A program made the translations under genes and the position numbers. The notes under the pieces are model-generated. The model had not been told where the DNA came from and ran no database searches. It worked only from the letters and a program-made list of their open reading frames with translations. Positions 23,802-31,950 of a stretch of DNA of 33,675 nt are shown in pieces; the stretch's first letter is position 1, and every line of letters begins with the position of its first letter. The DNA is from Candidatus Gastranaerophilales bacterium. Lineage in GTDB: Bacteria > Cyanobacteriota > Vampirovibrionia > Gastranaerophilales > Gastranaerophilaceae. The stretch is taken from assembly GCA_944325585.1 (NCBI GenBank), contig CALVAS010000014.1, positions 1-33,675 on the forward strand, read 5' to 3'.

Positions 23802-25448
23802 ATGGACTTTCAAAAAATATTGGAAAATAAACCTTTATTGTACGGCATTATAGGCGGTATAATAATATTTATTGCTCTTGTTATGACAATAGGCATTGTA
23901 GTCAATAAAAACAAACCGAGCAGCGGCGCGGCGCGTGTTGTCAGTGAAAAAGTAATAAAAGAGCCTCTTGATTTGCTTACAACGGATAACCTCGGCAAAG
24001 CAATAGAAATTCAAGCGCTTCTTGCTCGCGAAGGTATTGTCGCAAGCCGTAAAGTTGAAGGTACAAAGTCAACGGTATTTTTGAAAGAATACACAGCAAC
24101 CCAGCGTGATCAAGCGCTTCTTGCAATTGTAAAAAGCGGTCTTGTAGACCAGAATGTAGGTCTTGAAATTTTTGATAAAGGCGATTTTACCTCAACAAAA
24201 GAAGATAAAAAAATTCGTCTTGCGCGTGCAATCAACGGAGAACTTTCAAGATTAATCAGAAAAATTCCGCCGATTGAAAACGCATCAGTATTCATTTCAA
24301 TCCCCGAACAATCTTTATTTACATCAATGCAAAAACCTGTAACAGCAACGGTGCAGGTTACAATTCCGGTCGGAGATAAACTTGACCCGCTGAAAGTAAA
24401 AGCGATTACAAACCTTCTTTTAGGCAGTGTCAGCGGTCTGACATCAGAAAATATTTCAATAACCGATACGAATGGTAATGTCTACGCAAATATGATGGAT
24501 GTGGACGACCAGATGCTCGAAAGATTGCAGGAAAATGACAAATACATGCAGCAAAAGGTTACCAGACAGCTTGACCGCCTTATCGGTGCGGGAAATTATA
24601 CAGCAACAGTCAGCACATTTCTCCGTCAGGCTCCGATGGAAAGAACCAGAATTGAATACGACCCGAATCAAAAGACTTCTGTTTCAGAACAATCCTTTAC
24701 GGAAGGTTTGGGCGATCAAACACGCGATACAAACAGAAATCCGAATGCCGTAAGCGTTTATATTCCGAACGGACTGGCAGCAGGCGGTCAGGATTCAAGT
24801 CAGGACAGAAGTTATACGCGTTCTGCAACCGAAACTCAGTACGGAGTTTCAAGAACTCAGACTAATGAATATATAAAACCCGGAGTTATTGAAGAAATTT
24901 CAATTGCGGTTACGATGGAAAAAAGTGCTCTTCCTGCAGAAACAACGATTGAAGAGTTGAAAGAACTTATTGCACGTTCCGCAAGTCCGCGCGCATTACC
25001 GGATAATGTTACGATAGCCTTCTCTGACGCATCAGACCTTAACCTTGCGGGCGACAGAATGGCAAATCTTCCAAAACCTGACGAAAGCGGAAATCCGTGG
25101 TGGCTTACACTTGCATTGTGTGCAATCGGTCTGATTGTTGTTTCAAAAGTTGTTCAAAACAAACTCAGAAAAGCTCAGGAAGAACATGAAAAAGAAGTTG
25201 AACGCTTGAAACAAAAAGAAATGGAACAAGACAGATTGATTCAGGAAATGGATTCAAGAGCAGCACAGCTTACCGAACGGCAGTCCGAACTTGCAAAAGG
25301 ACTTTTGGAAGCGCAGCAGCGTGAATATCTAGCACTTCATACAACAGATGAACTTGTTAATGCGCTTACAAATATGTCGGCAAATCTTTCCGAAGCTAAC
25401 GAAGAAGATGCGGCAGACAAAATTAAGAGCTGGATTGAGGAAACTTAA
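23802..25448 (+). CDS. fliF: MS-ring protein FliF
   Basis: This 548-aa protein has the full FliF architecture. A transmembrane helix (residues about 13-33) is followed by ring-building motifs 1 and 2, including GLEIFDKGDF, ASVFISIPEQSLF and TSENISITDTNG. Ring-building motif 3 comes next (VTRQLDRLIGAGNYTATVST) with its extended beta-collar region, then a second transmembrane helix near 430-447 (WWLTLALCAIGLIVVSKVV). A cytoplasmic coiled coil follows. The tail (NEEDAADKIKSWIEE) resembles the FliG-binding motif at the end of flagellar FliF. The virulence-system counterpart SctJ is much shorter and lacks ring-building motif 3 and this tail, so the base is flagellar in type. It lies 58 bp after fliE, with GGGGAAA before the ATG. 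Confidence 0.93.
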   Translation: MDFQKILENKPLLYGIIGGIIIFIALVMTIGIVVNKNKPSSGAARVVSEKVIKEPLDLLTTDNLGKAIEIQALLAREGIVASRKVEGTKSTVFLKEYTATQRDQALLAIVKSGLVDQNVGLEIFDKGDFTSTKEDKKIRLARAINGELSRLIRKIPPIENASVFISIPEQSLFTSMQKPVTATVQVTIPVGDKLDPLKVKAITNLLLGSVSGLTSENISITDTNGNVYANMMDVDDQMLERLQENDKYMQQKVTRQLDRLIGAGNYTATVSTFLRQAPMERTRIEYDPNQKTSVSEQSFTEGLGDQTRDTNRNPNAVSVYIPNGLAAGGQDSSQDRSYTRSATETQYGVSRTQTNEYIKPGVIEEISIAVTMEKSALPAETTIEELKELIARSASPRALPDNVTIAFSDASDLNLAGDRMANLPKPDESGNPWWLTLALCAIGLIVVSKVVQNKLRKAQEEHEKEVERLKQKEMEQDRLIQEMDSRAAQLTERQSELAKGLLEAQQREYLALHTTDELVNALTNMSANLSEANEEDAADKIKSWIEET

Positions 25449-25525
25449 TGAGATTTTGCCGGCATTTGTAAAACTTACAACCGGTAAAATTATATAAATG
25501 CAAAAACTGGAAAAAGGGAAAATTA

Positions 25526-26584
25526 ATGGCAATAAAAGGTTTTGATTACGAAGCATTCGCAAAAAATTTAACAGAACAGGCAAAAGAGATTGTTCCGCAG
25601 GATTTTAACCAGAATCAGAAACAATACGTCGTAAATACATTGATGAACTTTTCCAGACTTGCGGGCGAAGCGCTTTACAACGACAAAGAAAGCAATTTTA
25701 ATGCTGATCAGGCGGCAATGATAACCCAGATTATTGCTGAGTGGTCGTTCCATAAATCAGTTGACCTTATAAGATCAGGAATCCCTCAGCAATTTTGGGA
25801 TCCGATTATGCAGAAGATTGCATTCACAATCTTTGAAATTGCAAAACAGACCTTCAAACAAAATCTTCCGCAGGATCAAATTCTTCAGCTTATTGAGCAC
25901 CATGTTAAAAAAACATATGAAGAATCCATAAAAGAATTAAAAACAAAAAATTTGATTAATGATGCCTTGATGGACAAGGCAATGAAACAATCAAATATTG
26001 ATAATATGATGCAGCAAATGCAGGAAAATCAGGAAGTAACCCCGGAACAGGCAGCAGCTGTTCAACAGCAGCAGAATATGCCTGCTCAAGGTCAGCCGGT
26101 TAATGCTCCTGCACCTGCAGGCGGTAATGTTCCGGCAGCCCCGATTGACATGTCAAAACCGATTGAAAAATATAAACCGCCAAAATTGTTAAAACTTGTT
26201 GCCGTCGCGCTTTTGCTAAAGCGTGTAACTGATGACAGGGTTCAATCAATTTTAAATCACTTTGAACAGGACGACGCAGGTACAGTTTTAAGATATATGT
26301 ACGTCGACAATTTGGAGGAAAAAGTAGATCCGTCTGTCACAATGCGAGTTCTGGAAGATATCGGGAAAAATCTTCCGTCTGCAACAGAAGTTAACACAAA
26401 TCTGCTTGTCGAAAAGGTTAAGGCTGCTGCCTCAATGATTGACAGACAAAAGCTGGAAGCTATGGTACAGCTTGAAAGACCGAATGTCAGACGTTTTGTT
26501 TTTAACGCACTTGAAGGCGAATTTTATAAAATGCCCCCCAGAGTTGCGGCGGTTATTGCCTCACACCTCGAACATAGTGTATAA
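25526..26584 (+). CDS. divergent FliG-like protein
   Basis: Position and some motifs suggest FliG, the switch-complex protein that sits on FliF, but similarity is weak. The 352-aa protein starts with a helical region of about 150 residues that I cannot match. A Gln/Pro/Ala-rich linker follows (residues about 165-205). Residues about 215-290 resemble a FliG-type helical domain: AVALLLKRVTDDRVQSILNH, then VLRYMYVDNL and VDPSVTMRVLEDIG. The final block, IDRQKLEAMVQLERPNVRRF, is helical. The EHPQTxA motif and the charged torque helix of flagellar FliG are not apparent, so a role in rotation is doubtful. It probably binds the FliF tail and organises a cytoplasmic platform. AAAGGG precedes the ATG, and 12 nt separate it from fliH. 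Confidence 0.6.
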   Translation: MAIKGFDYEAFAKNLTEQAKEIVPQDFNQNQKQYVVNTLMNFSRLAGEALYNDKESNFNADQAAMITQIIAEWSFHKSVDLIRSGIPQQFWDPIMQKIAFTIFEIAKQTFKQNLPQDQILQLIEHHVKKTYEESIKELKTKNLINDALMDKAMKQSNIDNMMQQMQENQEVTPEQAAAVQQQQNMPAQGQPVNAPAPAGGNVPAAPIDMSKPIEKYKPPKLLKLVAVALLLKRVTDDRVQSILNHFEQDDAGTVLRYMYVDNLEEKVDPSVTMRVLEDIGKNLPSATEVNTNLLVEKVKAAASMIDRQKLEAMVQLERPNVRRFVFNALEGEFYKMPPRVAAVIASHLEHSV

Positions 26585-26596
26585 TATAATTGAATC

Positions 26597-27412
26597 ATGA
26601 TTATAAAGCGAAAAACTGTCAGACAACCTGAAATTTCCGGGGAGGAAATAGCGGAAGTTCAGCAGCCGGCGGAAAACTTTAATGTTGAATCGCCCGAGTT
26701 GCCTGAGCTGTTTTCTGATGAAGAAGAATTTGAAATGTCTCCGGTGCAGGATGAACCTGTAAAAACTTCTGCGCCTGCTGAAATTATAAAACAGCCGGAA
26801 CCTGAAGAAATTGATTTGTTTAATCTTGACAATATTGATTTTAAACAGCGTCAGGAGAGAAGGCGCGGCGACAGAAGGAGAGGTTTCAGAAGGGTTGATG
26901 ACAGAAACTTAATTTCCAGAGCAAGAGAGGAAGCTGACAGTATCAGAGAAGCCGCAAATAAAGAAGGTTATCAGGAGGGGCTTAACAGAGCGTCTGAGGA
27001 TATTTTGCAGGTGAAAGAAAACATAAAAGAGTTTTTGAAAGCACCGCAGGAAGTTTTTGAATACATAGCGCCTGATATTTTAGAAATAAGCCTTGAAATC
27101 GCGCAAAAAATTATTAAAAACGAAGTAACACAAAATCCTCAGATTGTTCTGGATAAAATTACGGAAATTTTAAAAACACTTTCAAAAGAGGAACCAAAAG
27201 TTACGATAAGGGTTAATCCGTCACAATTAAGCATTGCAAAGCAGTCGATTCCGGAAATGCTGGAGGCCGCAGGACTAGAAACAAAGATGGTTGTTCTTCC
27301 GGATGAGGCGGTGACGGAAGGCGGGTGTATAGTCAGCACAAATAACGGTGTAATTGATGCAACAATCGAAAGCCAGATTGCAATAATTAAGGAGGCGTTG
27401 AAAGAAATTTAA
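26597..27412 (+). CDS. fliH: FliH/SctL-type export stator protein
   Basis: FliH/SctL dimers tether the export ATPase to the secretion machine. This 271-aa protein has a long acidic, Pro/Glu-rich N-terminus and then an Arg-rich patch near residues 87-100 (RQERRRGDRRRGFRR), which is odd for the family. A helical stalk (SRAREEADSIREAANKEGY, with the spaced small residues usual in FliH) follows. The conserved C-terminal domain includes LEISLEIAQKIIKNE, VTIRVNPSQL and GGCIVSTNNGVIDATIESQI. The gene overlaps the FlhA/SctV gene by 1 nt (TAATG), so translation is probably coupled. The ATPase gene fliI/sctN, which usually follows fliH, is missing from this position. The start codon has no good ribosome-binding site and may be coupled to the upstream gene. 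Confidence 0.88.
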   Translation: MIIKRKTVRQPEISGEEIAEVQQPAENFNVESPELPELFSDEEEFEMSPVQDEPVKTSAPAEIIKQPEPEEIDLFNLDNIDFKQRQERRRGDRRRGFRRVDDRNLISRAREEADSIREAANKEGYQEGLNRASEDILQVKENIKEFLKAPQEVFEYIAPDILEISLEIAQKIIKNEVTQNPQIVLDKITEILKTLSKEEPKVTIRVNPSQLSIAKQSIPEMLEAAGLETKMVVLPDEAVTEGGCIVSTNNGVIDATIESQIAIIKEALKEI

Positions 27413-29520
27413 TGGCACAGGGGGGAGCAAGCGTAAATTCAAATTCTTTAAGTGAAGTCGCAATGGCGATATTCGTATTGCTGTTGATTGTACTGCTTCT
27501 TGTTGAATTGCCGAACTGGGTTGTCAACGTTTCAATTTGTTTGAATATTACTCTCGGTGTTGTGCTTTTGATGATATCCCTGTATGTTCGCAAAACTCTG
27601 GAACTTGCGTCATTTCCGTCAATTATTCTTATCGGAACGATGTTTCGTCTGGTGCTTTCAATTGCATCAACAAGATTGATTCTTGCAAAAGGCGAGGCAG
27701 GGGAAGTAATTCATGCCTTCGGGACTTTCGTTACCGGCGGAAACATGGTCGTCGGCGGTGTAATCTTTTTGATTATTACGGTTGTTCAGTTTATGGTAAT
27801 TACCAAAGGTGCCGAACGTATCGCCGAAGTTGCAGCAAGATTCGCTCTGGACGCAATGCCCGGAAAACAAATGACAATTGACGCCGACTTTAACGCGGGT
27901 CTTATATCGCCCGAGGAAGCAACTCAAAGACGTGAAGATTTGCAGAGAGAATCAAACCTTTTCGGTTCTATGGATGGTGCGATGAAGTTTGTAAAAGGTG
28001 ACACAATCGCAGGTATTATTATTGTATTAATCAATATTATCGGCGGTTTGTGCGTCGGCTGTCTTATGAACCAGATGCCTATTGCGGATGCAGTGTCAAG
28101 ATATACAATCTTGACAATCGGTGACGGTCTTGCATCACAGCTTCCTTCTCTTTTGATGTCAATTGCGGCAGGTATTTTTATGACGCGTGCATCTGCTGCT
28201 AACTCTTTAGGTACAGACTTTACTGCCCAAATCAAAAGCAAACCGAATGCTCTGTTTCTGGCTGCCGGATTCTTGCTTTTGCTGGCATTCACAGGACACA
28301 CATGGTTCTGGGAAGGTACGGGACTCCCGTTTTTACCTTTCTTTCTGTTTGCAATCGGGCTTGGTATTACGGGCTTTTCAACCCTTATCAATGCGGATGT
28401 TCAATCACAATTGGGACAACTGGAAAGCGTGCGTCAAAACATGCAGGATCTTGTCAATCCGAACCGTATGTACGAGCGTTTGGGTGTTGATATTTTAAGT
28501 TTGCAGGTAGGCTCAAACCTTCTTGTAATTGCAGACCCTGATCAGGAAGGTCAGCTTCTTGCAAAAATCGCTGCTCTCCGTCAAAGAGTAACCGATGAAT
28601 TGGGCTATATTCTTCCGAACATAAGAATTATGGATTCATCAGCTCTTGATGCGAATGAATATATGATTCAAATTCGCGGCAACACGGTAGATACTGGTTA
28701 TGTTTATCCCGGACGTCTTATGGTTATTGCGGATCAGTGGGATGCTGTTAAAAAAGAAGTTCCGCAGGATGCAATTATCGGGATTGATCCGACTTATCAA
28801 ACGCAAGCCTACTGGATTACTCCTGATGATGCAAAAACAGCACGTTCTGTTACGGCATTCGATTCAACAGACGTAATCGTTACTCACCTGCAAGAGTGCG
28901 TCAGAAAACACGTTGATGAAGTTATGACAAAAACTGATGTTCTTAAACTTATGGAACTTGTCCGTTCGCAAGATCCGACGCTTGTCAACGACCTTGTACC
29001 GACAATTATTTCAACGAGCGATTTGCGCAAAATTTTTGTTAACTTAATCCGTGAAAAAGTTTCAATCAAGGATATTATATTTGTATTTGAAAGACTTTGC
29101 GATTATGCAAGATTTTCAAAAGAACCGGATATTTTGTCCGAACGTCTGAGAGCGGCTTTAGGACGTCAAATATGTCTTGCGAATGTAGAAGAAGACAAAG
29201 TTCTTTATGCCCTGACGCTTTCACCTGAGTGGGAAAAAACTCTTGATGACAGTTGTCAGCGGACAGAGCTTGGAACGATGTTTCTTCTGAATCCTATGCA
29301 GGTTCAGGAACTGATTGAAACCACTGCATCAACGGTTATGCGGGCAAATCAGGCATGCGGAAGAACGCCTGTAATTTTATGTTCACCAAGAATAAGGCTT
29401 CCGCTTTATCAGCTTTTAGAGCGTCACATTCCGGCGATTGTTGTAATTTCTTATTCCGAACTTATCACGGATATCAAGGTTGAGGCTGTTGATACGATTG
29501 GCGAAAGTTACGCAATGTAG
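27412..29520 (+). CDS. sctV/flhA: type III export gate protein, FlhA/SctV family (SctV-like signatures)
   Basis: This 702-aa protein forms the nonameric inner-membrane gate of flagellar and virulence type III systems. Seven or eight transmembrane helices fill residues about 15-330, and the cytoplasmic ring domain follows. The FHIPEP signature is at about 140-175 (EVAARFALDAMPGKQMTIDA). Several positions read like SctV (InvA/LcrD) rather than FlhA: VVQFMVITKGAERIAEV where FlhA has INFxVITKGAGR, and RESNLFGSMDGAMKFVKGD where FlhA has EADFYGxMDGASKFVRGD. The cytoplasmic part includes YWITPDDAKTA and ERLRAALGRQI. It follows fliH with a 1-nt overlap. A 423-aa Cys-rich protein and yidD come next; the other gate proteins (FliP, FliQ, FliR, FlhB) are not in the window. 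Confidence 0.93.
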   Translation: MAQGGASVNSNSLSEVAMAIFVLLLIVLLLVELPNWVVNVSICLNITLGVVLLMISLYVRKTLELASFPSIILIGTMFRLVLSIASTRLILAKGEAGEVIHAFGTFVTGGNMVVGGVIFLIITVVQFMVITKGAERIAEVAARFALDAMPGKQMTIDADFNAGLISPEEATQRREDLQRESNLFGSMDGAMKFVKGDTIAGIIIVLINIIGGLCVGCLMNQMPIADAVSRYTILTIGDGLASQLPSLLMSIAAGIFMTRASAANSLGTDFTAQIKSKPNALFLAAGFLLLLAFTGHTWFWEGTGLPFLPFFLFAIGLGITGFSTLINADVQSQLGQLESVRQNMQDLVNPNRMYERLGVDILSLQVGSNLLVIADPDQEGQLLAKIAALRQRVTDELGYILPNIRIMDSSALDANEYMIQIRGNTVDTGYVYPGRLMVIADQWDAVKKEVPQDAIIGIDPTYQTQAYWITPDDAKTARSVTAFDSTDVIVTHLQECVRKHVDEVMTKTDVLKLMELVRSQDPTLVNDLVPTIISTSDLRKIFVNLIREKVSIKDIIFVFERLCDYARFSKEPDILSERLRAALGRQICLANVEEDKVLYALTLSPEWEKTLDDSCQRTELGTMFLLNPMQVQELIETTASTVMRANQACGRTPVILCSPRIRLPLYQLLERHIPAIVVISYSELITDIKVEAVDTIGESYAM

Positions 29521-29529
29521 GGGGAAATT

Positions 29530-30801
29530 TTGAACACAATTAAAAGAGTCGCTATTGTTGCTGTTGTGTTATTGATAATCTTGTCTCTCACTGTTTATTT
29601 GTCGAATTTAAAACATGAAAAGTCAGATGAGCCCGCGTCTGAAATTCTACTGAAGGAACCTTCCGTAACTAAATCAGATCCGACGGCTTCTGTTGAATCA
29701 GCAAGTCAGGAGGATGTTAACAAAAATACCGGCCGCAATACAATTTCAGATAGCAAAGATGGGCCGATTGAGGTGGGTGAAAATAGCGATATTGATATAA
29801 TTGGTGAAAGTTTACCGACTTTAAAAATTAAAGAAGAAGCTATTAAAAAACTCAAGAAAAATTATGCGGACTGCGGCAGAATTTATACGGAAGAAGCATT
29901 CGCACAGAAAGAAAATATGAAAACGCATCTTGCCTGTCAGGAATCGCCAAACTGGACTAATGATTGTAAAGACGGGATACGTTACGGCAATTTGTGTGTT
30001 AAAGAGGTTTTTTATAATAAATACAGATTGGAAAGTTACGGAGTTGACCGCGCGCATAACAATGTACATATGAGAATGACAATGGCTTGTAATGATGCCG
30101 GAATGCGGCTTCCAACAAGCAAAGAAATTGAAATTTTGAAAAGATACCACCGTAATCTGCTTGATAAATATAAAATGTTTGATATAGTCGGATGCGAAAC
30201 AGAATTTTATCCTGATGAATCCTGCATTAGAAATCCTCAGTCTCATTTATTTATAGACGGCAGGACGAAAGAATACCAAATGGCAGATCCTAAAATTCAT
30301 GGTTTTCAGCTTTTTAGTGCTGTTATATGCGTAAAAAGAACCGGTACTGCCGGAGCGTACAATAAAAGAAAAGAAGAATATCCGAAACTGCCGCCTCTGG
30401 TTTGTCCTCAATCAGAAAAGCCTGTTCAGAAAATTTCATGCCGCACAATAGAAGGCAGAGATAAAAATTTATGCGTTGCTGACTCTGATATAATTCCGGA
30501 TTATACTTATAATGAAATTTTTGAGAATGCTCTTAGTTTGCAAAAAGAGAGCGGATATTACGAGTTGATATTTGAACCGTTGGAATGTCAATGCCGTGCA
30601 ATCGGAATGCATTTGCCGACAGAAAAAGAATTGAGAAATATTCAAAGCATTTTGCCTGATGCTCCGGACAGTGTATATGTTAAATCAACGGGTTTTTCTT
30701 ACCCCGGCGGGCTGACACGAAATATTCAGCCGGGAGATGAATTGGATAACGATTATAAGATAAGGATTCGCTGTGTAAAAAGATTGGATGAGAAAGAGTG
30801 A
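29530..30801 (+). CDS. membrane-anchored Cys-rich protein with two related domains
   Basis: No family name can be given with confidence. The 423-aa protein starts at a TTG with AGGGGGA five bases upstream, only 9 bp after the gate gene. An N-terminal anchor (residues about 6-26) is followed by an acidic linker. Two domains follow, each with several cysteines and a matching core: [17 protein letters not shown] (near residue 190) and [17 protein letters not shown] (near 355). Each ends in an ICVKR or IRCVKR strand. The GMxLPTxxE pattern recalls the C-type-lectin/formylglycine-enzyme-like folds found in many surface proteins. It probably faces the periplasm, with disulfide bonds. It shares the export operon's strand and tight spacing, so a link to that machine or to the pilins is possible. 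Confidence 0.75.
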   Translation: MNTIKRVAIVAVVLLIILSLTVYLSNLKHEKSDEPASEILLKEPSVTKSDPTASVESASQEDVNKNTGRNTISDSKDGPIEVGENSDIDIIGESLPTLKIKEEAIKKLKKNYADCGRIYTEEAFAQKENMKTHLACQESPNWTNDCKDGIRYGNLCVKEVFYNKYRLESYGVDRAHNNVHMRMTMACNDAGMRLPTSKEIEILKRYHRNLLDKYKMFDIVGCETEFYPDESCIRNPQSHLFIDGRTKEYQMADPKIHGFQLFSAVICVKRTGTAGAYNKRKEEYPKLPPLVCPQSEKPVQKISCRTIEGRDKNLCVADSDIIPDYTYNEIFENALSLQKESGYYELIFEPLECQCRAIGMHLPTEKELRNIQSILPDAPDSVYVKSTGFSYPGGLTRNIQPGDELDNDYKIRIRCVKRLDEKE

Positions 30802-30803
30802 TT

Positions 30804-31010
30804 ATGAAACGATTTGTTTTATTTTTAATAAGTATTTATCAAAAGATTTCCAAACACACACCGTCGGTTTGCAGGTTTTATCCGACGTGTTCCGAATATA
30901 CGCGTCAGGCAATTGAGAAGTACGGACTTCTAAAAGGCGGCTGGCTTGGAATTAAGCGGATAAGCCGCTGCCACCCTTTGAATGAAGGCGGGTATGATCC
31001 GGTTCCGTAA
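30804..31010 (+). CDS. yidD: membrane protein insertion efficiency factor YidD
   Basis: YidD is a small amphipathic protein at the inner membrane that helps YidC-dependent insertion. The 68-aa protein has the whole signature: [27 protein letters not shown], with the Cys-Arg-Phe-x-Pro-x-Cys-Ser-x-Tyr core, and [14 protein letters not shown] at the end. I chose ATG 30804, with GAAAGAG upstream; a GTG two codons earlier would overlap the previous stop. It is usually found beside rnpA or yidC, so its place after an export gate and a Cys-rich protein is atypical. Confidence 0.95.
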   Translation: MKRFVLFLISIYQKISKHTPSVCRFYPTCSEYTRQAIEKYGLLKGGWLGIKRISRCHPLNEGGYDPVP

Positions 31011-31023
31011 TTAATAAAATTTA

Positions 31024-31032
31024 TGATATAAT
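31024..31032 (+). promoter_or_regulatory. predicted extended -10 promoter of the pilin
   Basis: TGATATAAT is a perfect extended -10 (TGn plus TATAAT). No good -35 is seen at the right distance, which is common for this class. Transcription from about 31039 would include the ribosome-binding site and GTG at 31070-31086, supporting the long pilin leader. Confidence 0.55.
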
Positions 31033-31083
31033 TAAAACGGTTAAATGATAAAAATATAAAGATATAAGAAAGGAGTGAAAAAG

Positions 31084-31137
31084 GTGAAAAAGTGCACTAT
31101 GACTGAATTTACGGGGGGGGGGGGCAACTGGGAATAA
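31084..31137 (+). other. pilin leader reading frame, interrupted at a poly-G tract
   Basis: GTG at 31084 is preceded by AAGGAG at 8 nt and reads VKKCTMTEFT, then Gly codons from the G-run, and stops at TAA (31135-31137). Downstream of the G-run the pilin frame (+1) is open without interruption from 31124 to the pilin ATG and beyond, reading ATGNKAPEKILSIECIRKS and onward. Removing one G, or adding two, would fuse the leader to the pilin and give a prepilin with a leader of about 47 aa. In the present sequence the well-initiated frame is therefore off. Confidence 0.7.
31113..31124 (+). repeat. homopolymeric tract of 12 G in the pilin leader
   Basis: Twelve consecutive G lie within the first 14 codons of the leader frame, in an otherwise AT-rich region. 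Poly-G tracts inside the start of surface-protein genes are the classic substrate for phase variation by slipped-strand mispairing. Length errors in sequencing or assembly are also common at such tracts. Confidence 0.9.
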
Positions 31138-31204
31138 AGCTCCTGAAAAGATTTTAAGTATTGAGTGCATCCGAAAATCAATATCAGATGGTTTTTCTAA
31201 TTTA

Positions 31205-31903
31205 ATGTTTGGTAGAAACATTGGCTTTACGATGGCTGAAGTTCTGATAACGCTCGGCATAATCGGAATTATTGCAGCAATAACTTTGCCGGTATTGATA
31301 GGAAATTACCAGAAAAAAGTAACGGTAACCAAATTAAAACGCACATACACAGTAATCGCACAGACAATCGAGCGCTCAAAAGTTGATTATGGTGATGTGT
31401 CGGGCTGGCGTCTTGATGAGATTGCAGGAAGCGGTCAGGCAAGTGAAGAATATATAATAAATCTTTTTGTCAGTCAGTTTTGGGAACCGTGGGTGCCGAA
31501 AATTCAGGGTGTTTTTTACGGCTCAACTAAAGAATTCGGTTATGACAAGATAAACGGTTATACTCCGGATGACAGCAAACTTAAGTGGTATGTTTTGAAT
31601 GACGGAACCGTTGTAGGTATTGATATTCTGGTATATGTTAATGATGACGATGTTGTTGACGGTTTGAATACTGTCGGATACTATGTTGATATTAACGGGC
31701 TTACAAAACCAAACAAGTATGGGCGTGATATATTTTTGTTTCAATTAAATCCTGAAACCGGTAATCTTATTGATAACGCTGAAAATCTGTCACGTGATGA
31801 ATTGGTTGAAAAATGTAAATCAACTGACTTGAATAATTACTATTGCGCAGTTCTGATTGCATACGACGGCTGGGAAATCAAAGACGATTACCCGCGCTGG
31901 TAA
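31205..31903 (+). CDS. type IV pilin-like (prepilin) protein, probably phase-variable
   Basis: The protein has a short leader MFGRNIG, then the cleavage-site region G^FTMAEVLITLGIIGIIAAI with Glu at position 5, the standard prepilin signature. It ends WEIKDDYPRW like the other pilins here. As read from ATG 31205 it has 232 aa, and the 7-residue leader would be acceptable to a prepilin peptidase. No ribosome-binding site precedes this ATG, however. A good site precedes GTG 31084, which is out of frame by one base because of the 12-G tract. I therefore think the real start is 31084 when the tract has a permissive length. The 5' and 3' ends are nearly identical in sequence to the pilin remnant at 22835-23196, and a similar GC hairpin follows the gene. 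The role is pilus or pseudopilus subunit at the cell surface. Confidence 0.85.
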   Translation: MFGRNIGFTMAEVLITLGIIGIIAAITLPVLIGNYQKKVTVTKLKRTYTVIAQTIERSKVDYGDVSGWRLDEIAGSGQASEEYIINLFVSQFWEPWVPKIQGVFYGSTKEFGYDKINGYTPDDSKLKWYVLNDGTVVGIDILVYVNDDDVVDGLNTVGYYVDINGLTKPNKYGRDIFLFQLNPETGNLIDNAENLSRDELVEKCKSTDLNNYYCAVLIAYDGWEIKDDYPRW

Positions 31904-31912
31904 GTTTTTTGC

Positions 31913-31940
31913 ACAGGCGCACCGCGCGCGGGGCGCCTGT
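31913..31940 (+). terminator. GC-rich hairpin after pilin
   Basis: ACAGGCGC (31913-31920) pairs with GCGCCTGT (31933-31940), and inner CC/GG pairs extend the stem. It is homologous to the palindrome after the pilin remnant (23206-23233). Run-off T residues are weak downstream. Confidence 0.6.
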
Positions 31941-31950
31941 AATATAAAGA

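Noticed and set aside
23396..29520. An ordinary flagellar operon
   Set aside because: Not excluded, but the SctV-like gate signatures, diverged FliG position and lack of flgB/C and fliI next to the cluster argue against it; kept as the main alternative in the finding.
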